Source of the DNA: JANRKG01 sp033763635
GTDB taxonomy: Bacteria; Cyanobacteriota; Cyanobacteriia; GCF-001939115
Direction of reading: 5' to 3'
DNA: 13,626 nucleotides
Assembly: GCA_033763635.1 (NCBI GenBank)
Contig: JANRKG010000304.1
Location: 1-13,626 of the forward strand
A program made the translations under genes and the position numbers. Positions 6,849-13,626 of this stretch are shown here, piece after piece; the stretch's first letter is position 1, and each line of letters opens with the position of its first letter. The notes beneath the pieces were generated by a model. That model did not search any database, was not told the DNA's origin, and worked only from the letters and a program-made list of their open reading frames with translations.

Positions 6849-9601
6849 ATGAAACGTTCAAGATCCTGGTAGTCGATGATGATGAAATCGATCGCATGGC
6901 TGTGCGACGCGCCCTGAAGGCAGCAGGCATTCAGGTGGAGTTGCAGGAAGCAGATTGCTTAGAGGCAGCACTCGCGATCTTGCAACAACAAGATTTTGAC
7001 TGCATGTTTCTGGATTACCTGTTACCCGATGGGGATGGGCTAGAGGTTGTGCAAGCCATGCGGGATCTGGATATTAAAGTTGCCCTGGTGGTGCTAACCG
7101 GACAGGGGGACGAACAGATTGCCGTTGAATTGATGAAGGCGGGAGCCGCTGACTATCTCTCGAAATCACGGGTTTCGCCCGAAAGTTTAGCCCGTAGCCT
7201 CCGAAATGCGGTGCGTCTGCATCGGGTGGAAATTGAAGCGGCCCTGGCAACCCAACGTCTCCGGGAGAGTGAGGAGCGCTACCGTCTAGTGCTGGACGGG
7301 GCAAACGATGGAATCTGGGATTGGGACATTCTCAGGAATCAAGTTTACTGTAACGATCGCCTCTTTGACATTCTGGGTCGATCGCGGGACTCCTTCGCAA
7401 CCACCATTGAAGCGTTTGCTGAAGTCTGCCATTCAGACGATCGAGAACGGGTGCGAAGTGCTTTGCTGGCTCATTTGAAGCATCAAGTGGATTACCGGAT
7501 TGAGGTTCGGCTTCAGCATGTTTCAGGGGCGTATCGCCATTGCATTGTACGAGGAAAAGCACAACGTAATGGAAATAATATTTCGTTTCGCATGTCAGGA
7601 ACGATCACTGACATCACAGAGCAGAAGCGGGCAGCCGAGGCCCAGCAATTCCTGTTAGAAGCGGGCACCCTCCTCTCCACCTCCCTGGATTACGAAACCA
7701 CCCTGGAAAATCTGGCCCATCTCGTCATTCCCTCTCTGGCAGACTGGTGTACGATTCACATCATTCAGGAGGATGACACGCTAGCGCAGGTGGCGGGGGT
7801 CCATCGAGAGTCTGCCAAAACAGAAATTGTTAAAAACTTGCAGCAACGCTATCCCCTGGATTTAGATGCTTCCTGTGGAGTGCCCCGGATTGTACGATCG
7901 GGGCAACCAGAGTTCTATCCGATGGTTTCCGATCGCCTCCTGGCAGCCATGACCCAAAACGAAGCCCATTTTCAGATGTTGCGGGACTTGGGGATTCGTT
8001 CCATGATGGGCTTGCCCCTGATTGCGCGAGACCGGACTTTGGGGGCGATCGTGTTTGCCGCATCGGGCGATCGGCCTTCCTATACAGAAGCGGATCTGGT
8101 GCTGGCACAAGACTTGGCTTACCGGGCGGCCCTCGCGGTGGATAATGCCCGTCTCTACCAACAGGCGCGGGAGATCGGGGAAAATTTCCGACAAGCGCTG
8201 TTAATTTTGGGAGAACAACAGGGGCAGTTGCGGACGCTTCAGCAACTCACCAATCTCCTCAATCAACGGCTGGCAAATCTGCCGGATTTGTTACAAATCA
8301 TGATTGATTCCATTTGTGCGGTGTTGCCCGGAGCGCAGTTTGGCTTGATTGCCCTGCACCAACCCCATCAAAATTCCCTGATTGTGACTGCCCAGGCGGG
8401 GCGAGGGGGGAACCGATTGCAAGCGGAAACCCTGAACTATATCAAGAGTCAGGTTCTCAATCAGGTGTTTGCGACGGGTGAATCTCAACTGGTGCAACTG
8501 CAATACCAACTGAATCCCGATGGAATTGACCTTCCGGCTGCCCTCTATGGGGTGACGATTGAATCGGCTCAGGCGGGCAGATTGGGAGTGTTGGCGGTTG
8601 GCAATTGGCAGCGATCGGATGCCCTGGATCGAGAAGAAGAATTGTTGTTAAAAGCCTTTGGCGAACAGGCGGCGATCGCCATTAACAATGCCCGTCTGAT
8701 CAGTACCCTGGAAGAACGGGAAGAACGGCTTGCCATGCAGAATAATCTGTTGCTAGGGCAAAACCTGGAACTAGAGCAACAACGCCAACAAATTGAGGCC
8801 CAAAACGTCAAACTCATTGAAGCGGCTCAGATTAAATCCCAATTCCTGGCTACCATGTCCCATGAGTTGCGAACACCCATGAATGCCATCATCGGCTTTT
8901 CCCAGTTATTGATGCGACAAAATCGCCAGTTAACGCCGCAGCAGTTGGATATGGTATCCCGAATTTTGAATAATGGGAAGAATCTGCTGGCGTTAATTAA
9001 CGATATTCTTGACCTGTCCCGATTGGAAGCAGGGCGCTTGGAACTCAAACTAGAAGCCTTTGATCTGCTGCAATTAGTGACCACTACAGCGTATGAGTTA
9101 CGTTCCCTCGCAGAACAGAAAAAACTCGTCCTGCACGTTCATTCAGAACTCACCAATTCCCAGGTGATTAATGATTCAGTCCGGTTGCGACAAGTTTTAG
9201 TGAATTTGATTTCAAATGCCATTAAGTTCACGGATGCAGGACAGGTGAGTATTACCCTCAAGCAACTGAATGAGCATCAATTAACGATCGCCGTGCAAGA
9301 TACGGGCATTGGCATCTCGGAAACCGACCTACCCCACATTTTTGAAGAGTTTCACCAGGTAGACCAGGCTCTCACTAAAAAGTATGCAGGAACCGGGTTG
9401 GGGTTGGCAATTACCGACTGGCTGATGCGGATGATGAACGGTCAAATTACGGTTCAGAGCCGACTTGGAGAGGGTTCTACCTTCACGATTCAGTTTCCCC
9501 GTCGGCTGGATTTGGCAGTAGGGGAGCGATCGTCTTCCTCAAATTCCCAGACCTCAAACCCGTCCTACCAATTATCAATGGATGGGTTTTCGTCACTGTA
9601 A
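6845..9601 (+). CDS. Hybrid sensor histidine kinase, REC-PAS-GAF-GAF-HisKA-HATPase
   Basis: Soluble sensor kinase, 918 residues from the 6845 start, with no membrane span or signal peptide. In order: an N-terminal receiver (about 5-125) with acidic pocket D11-D13, phospho-acceptor D57 in MFLDYLLPDGDG, T85 and K107; a PAS fold of PAS_3 type (about 139-262); a first GAF (about 272-439); a second GAF (about 464-619); and a helical coiled-coil linker (620-669). HisKA follows with SHELRTPMN (phospho-accepting H673), then a HATPase domain with N791, DTGIGI (819-824) and GTGLGL (849-854), and a short Ser-rich tail. All catalytic boxes are intact. Neither GAF shows the cysteine motif of bilin-binding domains, so it is probably not a photoreceptor; the ligand is unknown. 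The in-frame ATG at 6812 adds 11 residues but has GAGG directly against it; 6845 fits the receiver start better. The N-terminal receiver suggests input from another kinase, with the upstream response regulator as output. Confidence 0.93.
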   Translation: MNETFKILVVDDDEIDRMAVRRALKAAGIQVELQEADCLEAALAILQQQDFDCMFLDYLLPDGDGLEVVQAMRDLDIKVALVVLTGQGDEQIAVELMKAGAADYLSKSRVSPESLARSLRNAVRLHRVEIEAALATQRLRESEERYRLVLDGANDGIWDWDILRNQVYCNDRLFDILGRSRDSFATTIEAFAEVCHSDDRERVRSALLAHLKHQVDYRIEVRLQHVSGAYRHCIVRGKAQRNGNNISFRMSGTITDITEQKRAAEAQQFLLEAGTLLSTSLDYETTLENLAHLVIPSLADWCTIHIIQEDDTLAQVAGVHRESAKTEIVKNLQQRYPLDLDASCGVPRIVRSGQPEFYPMVSDRLLAAMTQNEAHFQMLRDLGIRSMMGLPLIARDRTLGAIVFAASGDRPSYTEADLVLAQDLAYRAALAVDNARLYQQAREIGENFRQALLILGEQQGQLRTLQQLTNLLNQRLANLPDLLQIMIDSICAVLPGAQFGLIALHQPHQNSLIVTAQAGRGGNRLQAETLNYIKSQVLNQVFATGESQLVQLQYQLNPDGIDLPAALYGVTIESAQAGRLGVLAVGNWQRSDALDREEELLLKAFGEQAAIAINNARLISTLEEREERLAMQNNLLLGQNLELEQQRQQIEAQNVKLIEAAQIKSQFLATMSHELRTPMNAIIGFSQLLMRQNRQLTPQQLDMVSRILNNGKNLLALINDILDLSRLEAGRLELKLEAFDLLQLVTTTAYELRSLAEQKKLVLHVHSELTNSQVINDSVRLRQVLVNLISNAIKFTDAGQVSITLKQLNEHQLTIAVQDTGIGISETDLPHIFEEFHQVDQALTKKYAGTGLGLAITDWLMRMMNGQITVQSRLGEGSTFTIQFPRRLDLAVGERSSSSNSQTSNPSYQLSMDGFSSL

Positions 9602-9673
9602 TTCTGTTAACTGTAATTCTGTTAACTGTAATTCTGTCAGCAATTCTGTAATTCTGTAATTTTGTCAGCAATG
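9596..9673 (+). repeat. Nested CTGTAATT/CTGTTAA tandem repeat over the kinase stop codon
   Basis: A run of nine units fills most of the gap after the hybrid kinase. CTGTAATT alternates with CTGTTAA, giving an exact 15-base unit twice (9596-9625), then another CTGTAATT. A 12-base unit CTGTCAGCAATT (9634-9645) follows, then two more CTGTAATT, and a near copy of the 12-mer, TTGTCAGCAATG (9662-9673). The first unit contributes the TAA stop of the kinase. No strong hairpin or T-run is present, so it does not look like a terminator. The remaining bases up to 9702 show nothing recognisable. Confidence 0.8.
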
Positions 9674-9702
9674 CTATCAACGTAACGCTAAAAGTATCTC
9701 TG

Positions 9703-9903
9703 CTATGCTGTTGTTTCTAGAAGAATTTGTTGCCACGAGTTGGGACTTTTTTGACTAACATAAAGCACTTCAATCCCGACAACCTTACCTTCAGCATTGT
9801 AGTCCAGGATAATCCCATCACTGACTTCTTCAGATTCGACGATCGCTGTATTATCCAATCGTAAGTACAATGCATCGTCTTCTTTATGAACAATTAGTTT
9901 CAT
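9703..9903 (-). CDS. DUF2283-family protein
   Basis: Small 66-residue cytoplasmic protein with the DUF2283 pattern: KEDDALYLRL near the N-terminus (8-17), then VESEEVSDGIILDYN and GKVVGIEVL (about 22-46). The function of the family is not established. It is the second gene of a minus-strand pair, and its ATG overlaps the stop of the DUF4258-like gene by four bases (ATGA at 9903-9900), so translation is coupled. Small DUF2283 genes often sit next to DUF4258 genes, and a toxin-antitoxin-like role has been guessed for such pairs, but nothing in this sequence proves it. The base composition is more AT-rich than the flanking kinase and helicase genes. It is convergent with the hybrid kinase gene, with the nested repeat between them. 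Confidence 0.85.
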   Translation of the reverse strand: MKLIVHKEDDALYLRLDNTAIVESEEVSDGIILDYNAEGKVVGIEVLYVSQKSPNSWQQILLETTA

Positions 9904-10148
9904 TTCAGCCTTCTATCAAAAAAGATTGTCATAATCCGTTTGGGTTCAACGTTGGGATTTACAACAACACGCAGCCACCTATTTCCAAACTCAGATATTG
10001 GTTCTAAGTAATGGGTGTTACCGTGAGGATCAGCAAGGGGCAAAATTTTTTCAGGAGTCGAAAGTGCTTCGTCCAACCAAGACTCCTGAATATTGCGCTC
10101 TTGCATTTGATAAGACGCATGTTCAGAGAGTATGAACCCATCTATCAT
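9900..10148 (-). CDS. DUF4258-family protein
   Basis: 82-residue protein with the DUF4258 layout: SEHASYQMQERNI (8-20), in which a His and an Arg/Glu-rich helix follow the first strand, a middle segment giving an aromatic strand (THYLEPI), then RWLRVVVNP and IMTIFFDRR at the end. The compact alpha-beta order recalls small RelE-like proteins, and the family has been suspected to be RNase- or toxin-like; activity here is unproven. The start is well supported: AAAGGAG lies five bases upstream of the ATG on the minus strand. It is the first gene of the pair, overlapping the DUF2283 gene at ATGA. Its upstream region is shared with the divergent methyltransferase gene. Confidence 0.82.
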   Translation of the reverse strand: MIDGFILSEHASYQMQERNIQESWLDEALSTPEKILPLADPHGNTHYLEPISEFGNRWLRVVVNPNVEPKRIMTIFFDRRLK

Positions 10149-10153
10149 TCACT

Positions 10154-10183
10154 CTCCTTTTTATTTTTCTTTACCCCATCATA
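10154..10183 (-). promoter_or_regulatory. Putative -10 element and Shine-Dalgarno of the DUF4258/DUF2283 pair
   Basis: On the minus strand, TATGAT (10183-10178) is a fair -10 box, and AAAGGAG (10160-10154) is a strong Shine-Dalgarno five bases before the ATG. The hexamer 17 bases upstream of the -10 (TCTACC) matches a -35 poorly. The Shine-Dalgarno is well supported; the promoter is tentative. Confidence 0.4.
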
Positions 10184-10228
10184 TCCCATTAAATTTTTAA
10201 GGTAGACTGCTTCTGGTTTCCTCTCACA

Positions 10229-10238
10229 GCAACGTTGC
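10229..10238. promoter_or_regulatory. 10-base palindrome in the divergent intergenic region
   Basis: GCAACGTTGC is a perfect palindrome lying between the DUF4258-like gene and the methyltransferase start. It is suited to binding a dimeric regulator that could act on both genes. A single copy is seen, so this is only a candidate operator. Confidence 0.25.
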
Positions 10239-10270
10239 AAGAGCAATACCTAACTAGCTATAGGATGAAC

Positions 10271-11239
10271 ATGCTGCAAGATAAGGAACGTGCGCCGCGC
10301 AACCGGACAATTACCTTGAGTCGGGAAGAACAATCTGCCTATCAGCACAGACTTTTGCAGCTAGAACAGCCTGTGGACTTGTCAGCGATCGTCAATCGCA
10401 CGATTCATCAGGACTTGTTGCAAATTCTTGAGTTTTTGCCCAAGCACTGTGTTGATTTATTGTTTATTGATCCGCCTTATAACCTCAATAAAACATTCAA
10501 TTCTAATCGCTTTAAGAAGCAAGATTTAGAGACTTATACGGGCTGGTTGAATCAGTGTTTGAGTGGATTAGAACCCTTACTAAAACCGACTGCTTCGATT
10601 TATATTTGTTCGGATTGGCAATCTTCCCCTGCCGTTTTTGAAGTCATTAAAAATCGCTTTCATGTGCGAAATCGGATTACCTGGGAGCGGGAAAAAGGAC
10701 GGGGAGCGAGTCAAAATTGGAAAAATTCATCGGAAGATATCTGGTTTTGTACGGTTTCAGATACCTACACGTTTAATGTTGAGGCTGTGAAGCTGAAACG
10801 GAAAGTGAAAGCTCCCTATACGGTGAATGGCATGCCCAAAGATTGGGATATGACGGACAAGGGCAATTATCGGTTTACCCATCCTTCTAATTTGTGGACC
10901 GATCTCACCGTTCCTTTCTGGTCAATGCCCGAAAATACAGATCATCCGACACAAAAGCCAGAGAAGCTAGTCGCCAAAATTGTGCTTGCCAGTTCCAATC
11001 CGGGAGATGTCGTTTTCGACCCCTTTTTAGGATCGGGAACCACTTCCGTTGTTGCCAAGAAACTGGGGCGGCAATACTTTGGGGTGGAAATGGATGAACT
11101 GTATGCCTGTCTTGCAGAAAAACGCTTGCAGATGGCTGAAGGGGAACCCACCATTCAAGGTTACTCGGAGGGGGTGTTCTGGGAGCGGAATACAGCAGGG
11201 GAGCAGGGGCGATCGTCGGGAATAGGGGATGGGGAATAG
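10271..11239 (+). CDS. Site-specific DNA methyltransferase, beta class (probably N6-adenine)
   Basis: Transfers a methyl group from S-adenosylmethionine to a base within a specific DNA site. From ATG 10271 it has 322 residues. Catalytic motif IV, IDPPYN (about 66-71), comes before the SAM-binding motif I, FDPFLGSGTT (249-258); this order defines the beta class. HPTQKPEKL (225-233) is a further family motif. DPPY, rather than SPPY, favours N6-adenine over N4-cytosine. The specificity region between the motifs does not reveal the target. The start was chosen because AGGA (10262-10265) lies five bases ahead of ATG 10271; ATG 10265 and TTG 10235 are in frame too. No restriction endonuclease is visible nearby, so it appears solitary. 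Its base composition is AT-richer than its neighbours (19 G/C in bases 10441-10500), hinting at transfer. The last 20 or so residues are encoded by G-rich repeats and look like a later addition. Confidence 0.92.
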   Translation: MLQDKERAPRNRTITLSREEQSAYQHRLLQLEQPVDLSAIVNRTIHQDLLQILEFLPKHCVDLLFIDPPYNLNKTFNSNRFKKQDLETYTGWLNQCLSGLEPLLKPTASIYICSDWQSSPAVFEVIKNRFHVRNRITWEREKGRGASQNWKNSSEDIWFCTVSDTYTFNVEAVKLKRKVKAPYTVNGMPKDWDMTDKGNYRFTHPSNLWTDLTVPFWSMPENTDHPTQKPEKLVAKIVLASSNPGDVVFDPFLGSGTTSVVAKKLGRQYFGVEMDELYACLAEKRLQMAEGEPTIQGYSEGVFWERNTAGEQGRSSGIGDGE

Positions 11240-11245
11240 GTAATG
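11194..11245 (+). repeat. AGCAGGGG and GGGAATA repeats over the methyltransferase stop codon
   Basis: AGCAGGGG is repeated exactly in tandem (11194-11209). Then four in-phase 7-base units occupy 11218-11245: GGGAATA, GGGGATG, GGGAATA and GGTAATG. The TAG stop at 11237-11239 lies across the last two units, and the repeats encode the Gly/Ser/Glu-rich end of the methyltransferase. The heptads share the GGGAATN consensus with those at the Ser/Thr kinase start. Confidence 0.75.
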
Positions 11246-11252
11246 ACGGTTC

Positions 11253-13626
11253 TTACTTGTCTTCCCATTGCTGTTTCATGCGGGTGATGCGATCGAGCAA
11301 ACTTTCATTCGAGAGCCGAGAACTGAGCCGTTCCACCAGCAGGGGAAAGGCAAAGGGAGAGGGGCGGCGGGTTGTTTTCCAGATGATCGCCATCTCACGC
11401 ATTTGGTCGAGGGTGCGATCGAGCCGATGGGCTTCTAGTTGGTCAGATAACACTTCCTGTTCCGCTTGTTGCAGTAACAGGTTTTCGGGTTCGTATTTTG
11501 TGAACACATCGTAGATCAGAGAGGCACTGATCTGTAACTGGCTGGTGGTTTTCTGGGAAGAGGGATAGCCCTTGAAGACTAATCCTGCAACCTGGGAAAT
11601 GCCCCGGAACTTCCGGCCTGTCAATTCCGAAATATTGAGACTGGCTTTCAAGTCTGTTTCCATGTCTTCCCGTGATAGGAAATCTGTTGAGAAAAGTTTT
11701 TGAAATGGATAGTCTTTCGGGGCAAGGATTTCAAAGCCATAGTCATTGACGGAAATCGTAAACGTTGCGGGTTGTTGACGGGCAAAGCGATAGCTCCACA
11801 GGCAGCCTAATCCTTCATGGACAAATCGCCCTGCAAAAGGAAAGACATAGAGGTGCTGTCCATCCCGTGTTTTGCAACATTCCATCAGTAGTTCATGGCT
11901 AGCTGGAAGGTGGGAAATCCGTGCCTGGGTTGCCAGAATCGGTTGGAGGCAGGTTAATTCCCGGTTTAGGGCTTCTGGGGTGCGAGCGATCGCTATCTCG
12001 TGACGCAGATGGGTGCTGAGGGAATCGGAGATTGCCAGGGTTCCGCCCCCCCAAATCGGCGTGACGGTCGATCGCTTCGTGGTGCCTTTCACATACACCA
12101 CCATATCTTTCATCATGAAGAATTCCAGTTGCTTCCCGGCAAAGAAGAAAACATCCCCTTTTTTGAGCTTGGAAACAAAGCTTTCCTCCACACTGCCAAT
12201 TTCCCGCTGATTGGTATAGCGCATCCATACCGTTTGATTGGAGGTAATCGTTCCAATGCCCATTCGGTGTAGACGAGCAATCTGAGCGTCAGCAACCGTG
12301 TAATGACCCTTCTCTAAAATCAGCTTCCGGTAACGGGGATAGGCGTTTAAACACTTCCCACCTGTGGTTAAAAAATCGAGTACCCAGGTAAATTCAGCCT
12401 CCGTGAGTTGGGAATAGGCGATCGTGCTCCGGATTTCTAGAAACGCCTTCTCCGCCTCAAACCCATCCCCACAGGCGAGGGTGACAAGATGTTGCACCAG
12501 GACATCGTAAGGTTTGGAAAGGGGATGGCGAGGCTCCACATCACCCGCTTCTAGCCCCCGTCGAAATGCCGAGATTTCCAGCAGTTCCAGCGCGTTGGTG
12601 GGAAGGAACAAAATCTCGGATGTGCCCTGGGGGACGTGGGCCGATCGCCCCGCCCGTTGCAGCAACCGCGCCAGGTTCTTCGCACTGCCAATCTGCACCA
12701 CCCGTTCCACAGGTTGGAAGTCCACCCCCAGATCTAGGGAAGACGTACAGACCACCCAGCGAATCTCTCCGGCTTTCAGCCCTGCTTCGATCGCCTCCCG
12801 TTCCTTGAGATGGATGGAACTGTGGTGGAGGGCGATGCGATCGGCCTGATCCGGTAGGGCAAAGGTGAGGGCTTGATACCATTTCTCGGCTTGAGAACGG
12901 GTGTTCGTAAAGATCAGGGTGGAAATTTCAATATCCAGCGCTGCGACCAGATCTTCAAACATGCGGAGTCCCAAATGCCCTACCCAGGGAAAGGTATCAA
13001 CGGAATCAGGGAGAATGCTGTGGATGACGGTGCGCCGCTGGAGGTTCGATCGCACGACGATCGGGGTGGCTCCCCGACCCACGGCCACCTGAGCCGCTTC
13101 CGCTACATTTCCCAGCGTGGCAGAAATGGCCCAGGTTCTTACGTTCGGTTGCAATCCCCGCAGGTGGGCAAGACAGAGTTCTGTTTGCGTGCCCCGTTTG
13201 GAACTCAGTAATTCATGCCATTCATCCAAAATGACACATCTCAGAGCTTGAAAGCGGTCTTTCCCCTCTTTGTAGGACAGCATCAATGCCAGGGATTCGG
13301 GGGTGGTGATCAGAATCTCCGGCATGTTTTTGAGTTGCTGGGCCTTGCGGGAAGCACTGGTATCCCCGGTGCGGGACTCCACTCGCAATGACCATCCCAT
13401 TTCTGCGATCGGTCGGCGAATGGATTGTTCAATATCCCGCGAAAGTGCCCGTAATGGGGTGATGTAGAGCAGTTGCAATCCCTTGCTGGGAGTCGCCAAC
13501 ATCTCTGCGATCGGCCCCATCACGGCCCCGTAGGTCTTCCCCGATCCCGTCGGCACCTGGATCAGGCCACTGTGCCCTGCCAGGTAAGCTTCCCAGGTTT
13601 CCCGTTGGAAAGGCAGGGGTTCCCAC
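11253..13626 (-). CDS. Ligase-associated DNA damage response-type DEXH-box helicase (5' end outside window)
   Basis: Large Lhr-type superfamily 2 helicase. The frame stays open to the right edge, so 790 residues are visible; the GTG at 13556 sits inside motif I and is not the start. The first visible residues, WEPLPFQRETWEAYLAG, match the N-terminal Q-motif-like region of the family. Motif I VPTGSGKT (24-31), the DEXH box DEWH (134-137) and SAT (168-170) follow. The second helicase lobe has TSSLDLGVDF and QRAGRSAHVPQG, and then a long C-terminal half of the Lhr kind. The family is linked to a DNA repair set with an ATP-dependent DNA ligase and a phosphoesterase; those partners would lie outside this window if present. 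A general Lhr helicase is the alternative. Very few residues are missing, as family members are about 800-850 long. It is convergent with the methyltransferase gene, leaving a 13-base gap and no visible terminator. Confidence 0.92.
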   Translation of the reverse strand, partial: WEPLPFQRETWEAYLAGHSGLIQVPTGSGKTYGAVMGPIAEMLATPSKGLQLLYITPLRALSRDIEQSIRRPIAEMGWSLRVESRTGDTSASRKAQQLKNMPEILITTPESLALMLSYKEGKDRFQALRCVILDEWHELLSSKRGTQTELCLAHLRGLQPNVRTWAISATLGNVAEAAQVAVGRGATPIVVRSNLQRRTVIHSILPDSVDTFPWVGHLGLRMFEDLVAALDIEISTLIFTNTRSQAEKWYQALTFALPDQADRIALHHSSIHLKEREAIEAGLKAGEIRWVVCTSSLDLGVDFQPVERVVQIGSAKNLARLLQRAGRSAHVPQGTSEILFLPTNALELLEISAFRRGLEAGDVEPRHPLSKPYDVLVQHLVTLACGDGFEAEKAFLEIRSTIAYSQLTEAEFTWVLDFLTTGGKCLNAYPRYRKLILEKGHYTVADAQIARLHRMGIGTITSNQTVWMRYTNQREIGSVEESFVSKLKKGDVFFFAGKQLEFFMMKDMVVYVKGTTKRSTVTPIWGGGTLAISDSLSTHLRHEIAIARTPEALNRELTCLQPILATQARISHLPASHELLMECCKTRDGQHLYVFPFAGRFVHEGLGCLWSYRFARQQPATFTISVNDYGFEILAPKDYPFQKLFSTDFLSREDMETDLKASLNISELTGRKFRGISQVAGLVFKGYPSSQKTTSQLQISASLIYDVFTKYEPENLLLQQAEQEVLSDQLEAHRLDRTLDQMREMAIIWKTTRRPSPFAFPLLVERLSSRLSNESLLDRITRMKQQWEDK

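Noticed and set aside
7658..8704. The GAF domains as phytochrome or cyanobacteriochrome chromophore domains
   Set aside because: Neither GAF contains the conserved cysteine motifs needed to bind a bilin.
9604..9625. TTAAC/GTTAA inverted pairs as a terminator for the hybrid kinase
   Set aside because: The stem would be only five AT-rich pairs without a T-run; it is a by-product of the tandem repeat.
4926..11993. HIP1 octamers as a local regulatory signal
   Set aside because: The three copies (4926, 8672, 11986) lie inside coding regions and are a genome-wide feature of many cyanobacteria, useful only for placing the organism.
13429..13626. Separate small minus-strand gene at the right edge
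   Set aside because: The helicase frame is open through the same bases and encodes recognisable helicase motifs; the other frame is a shadow.

Overview
The window looks like chromosomal DNA from a cyanobacterium, probably a filamentous or Leptolyngbya/Nostoc-like one. Three exact HIP1 octamers (GCGATCGC at 4926, 8672 and 11986) and many CGATCG cores occur in 13.6 kb. It also holds a Toc75-type Omp85, a Ser/Thr kinase of cyanobacterial layout, an Rcp1-like response regulator beside a GAF-rich hybrid histidine kinase, and GGGAATN-type heptad repeats. The genus cannot be fixed from the sequence alone.

Left part (1-4480, + strand). A compact housekeeping run holds the 3' part of dnaJ, a TusA/SirA-like protein, rsgA and an Omp85 outer-membrane protein. 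The junctions are a 4-base ATGA overlap, a 1-base gap and a 23-base gap, so one operon is likely. It joins protein folding, a possible persulfide carrier, 30S ribosome maturation and outer-membrane biogenesis.

Middle (4481-9601, + strand). A membrane-anchored Ser/Thr kinase has a proline/serine-rich linker and an extracytoplasmic C-terminal domain. It is followed by a two-component pair: a stand-alone receiver and a REC-PAS-GAF-GAF-HisKA-HATPase hybrid kinase. The hybrid kinase's preferred start sits on an ATGA overlap with a five-codon leader minigene that has a good Shine-Dalgarno.

Right part (9602-13626). A nested CTGTAATT/CTGTTAA repeat closes the kinase gene. After it comes an AT-richer islet: a minus-strand overlapping pair of small genes (DUF4258-like then DUF2283-like) and a divergent, solitary beta-class DNA methyltransferase. 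The window ends in a large minus-strand DEXH-box helicase of the ligase-associated DNA damage response type, convergent with the methyltransferase and cut by the window edge.

No gene-free stretch exceeds about 125 bases; the gaps at 4481-4577, 6246-6349, 9602-9702 and 10149-10270 are covered below. I found no convincing rho-independent terminator, tRNA, rRNA, CRISPR array or transposase. No clearly new multi-gene system is visible. The most unusual signals are related heptad repeats at three gene ends, where they supply a start codon, a stop codon and terminal residues, and the kinase's BamE-like ectodomain two genes from RsgA and next to Omp85.
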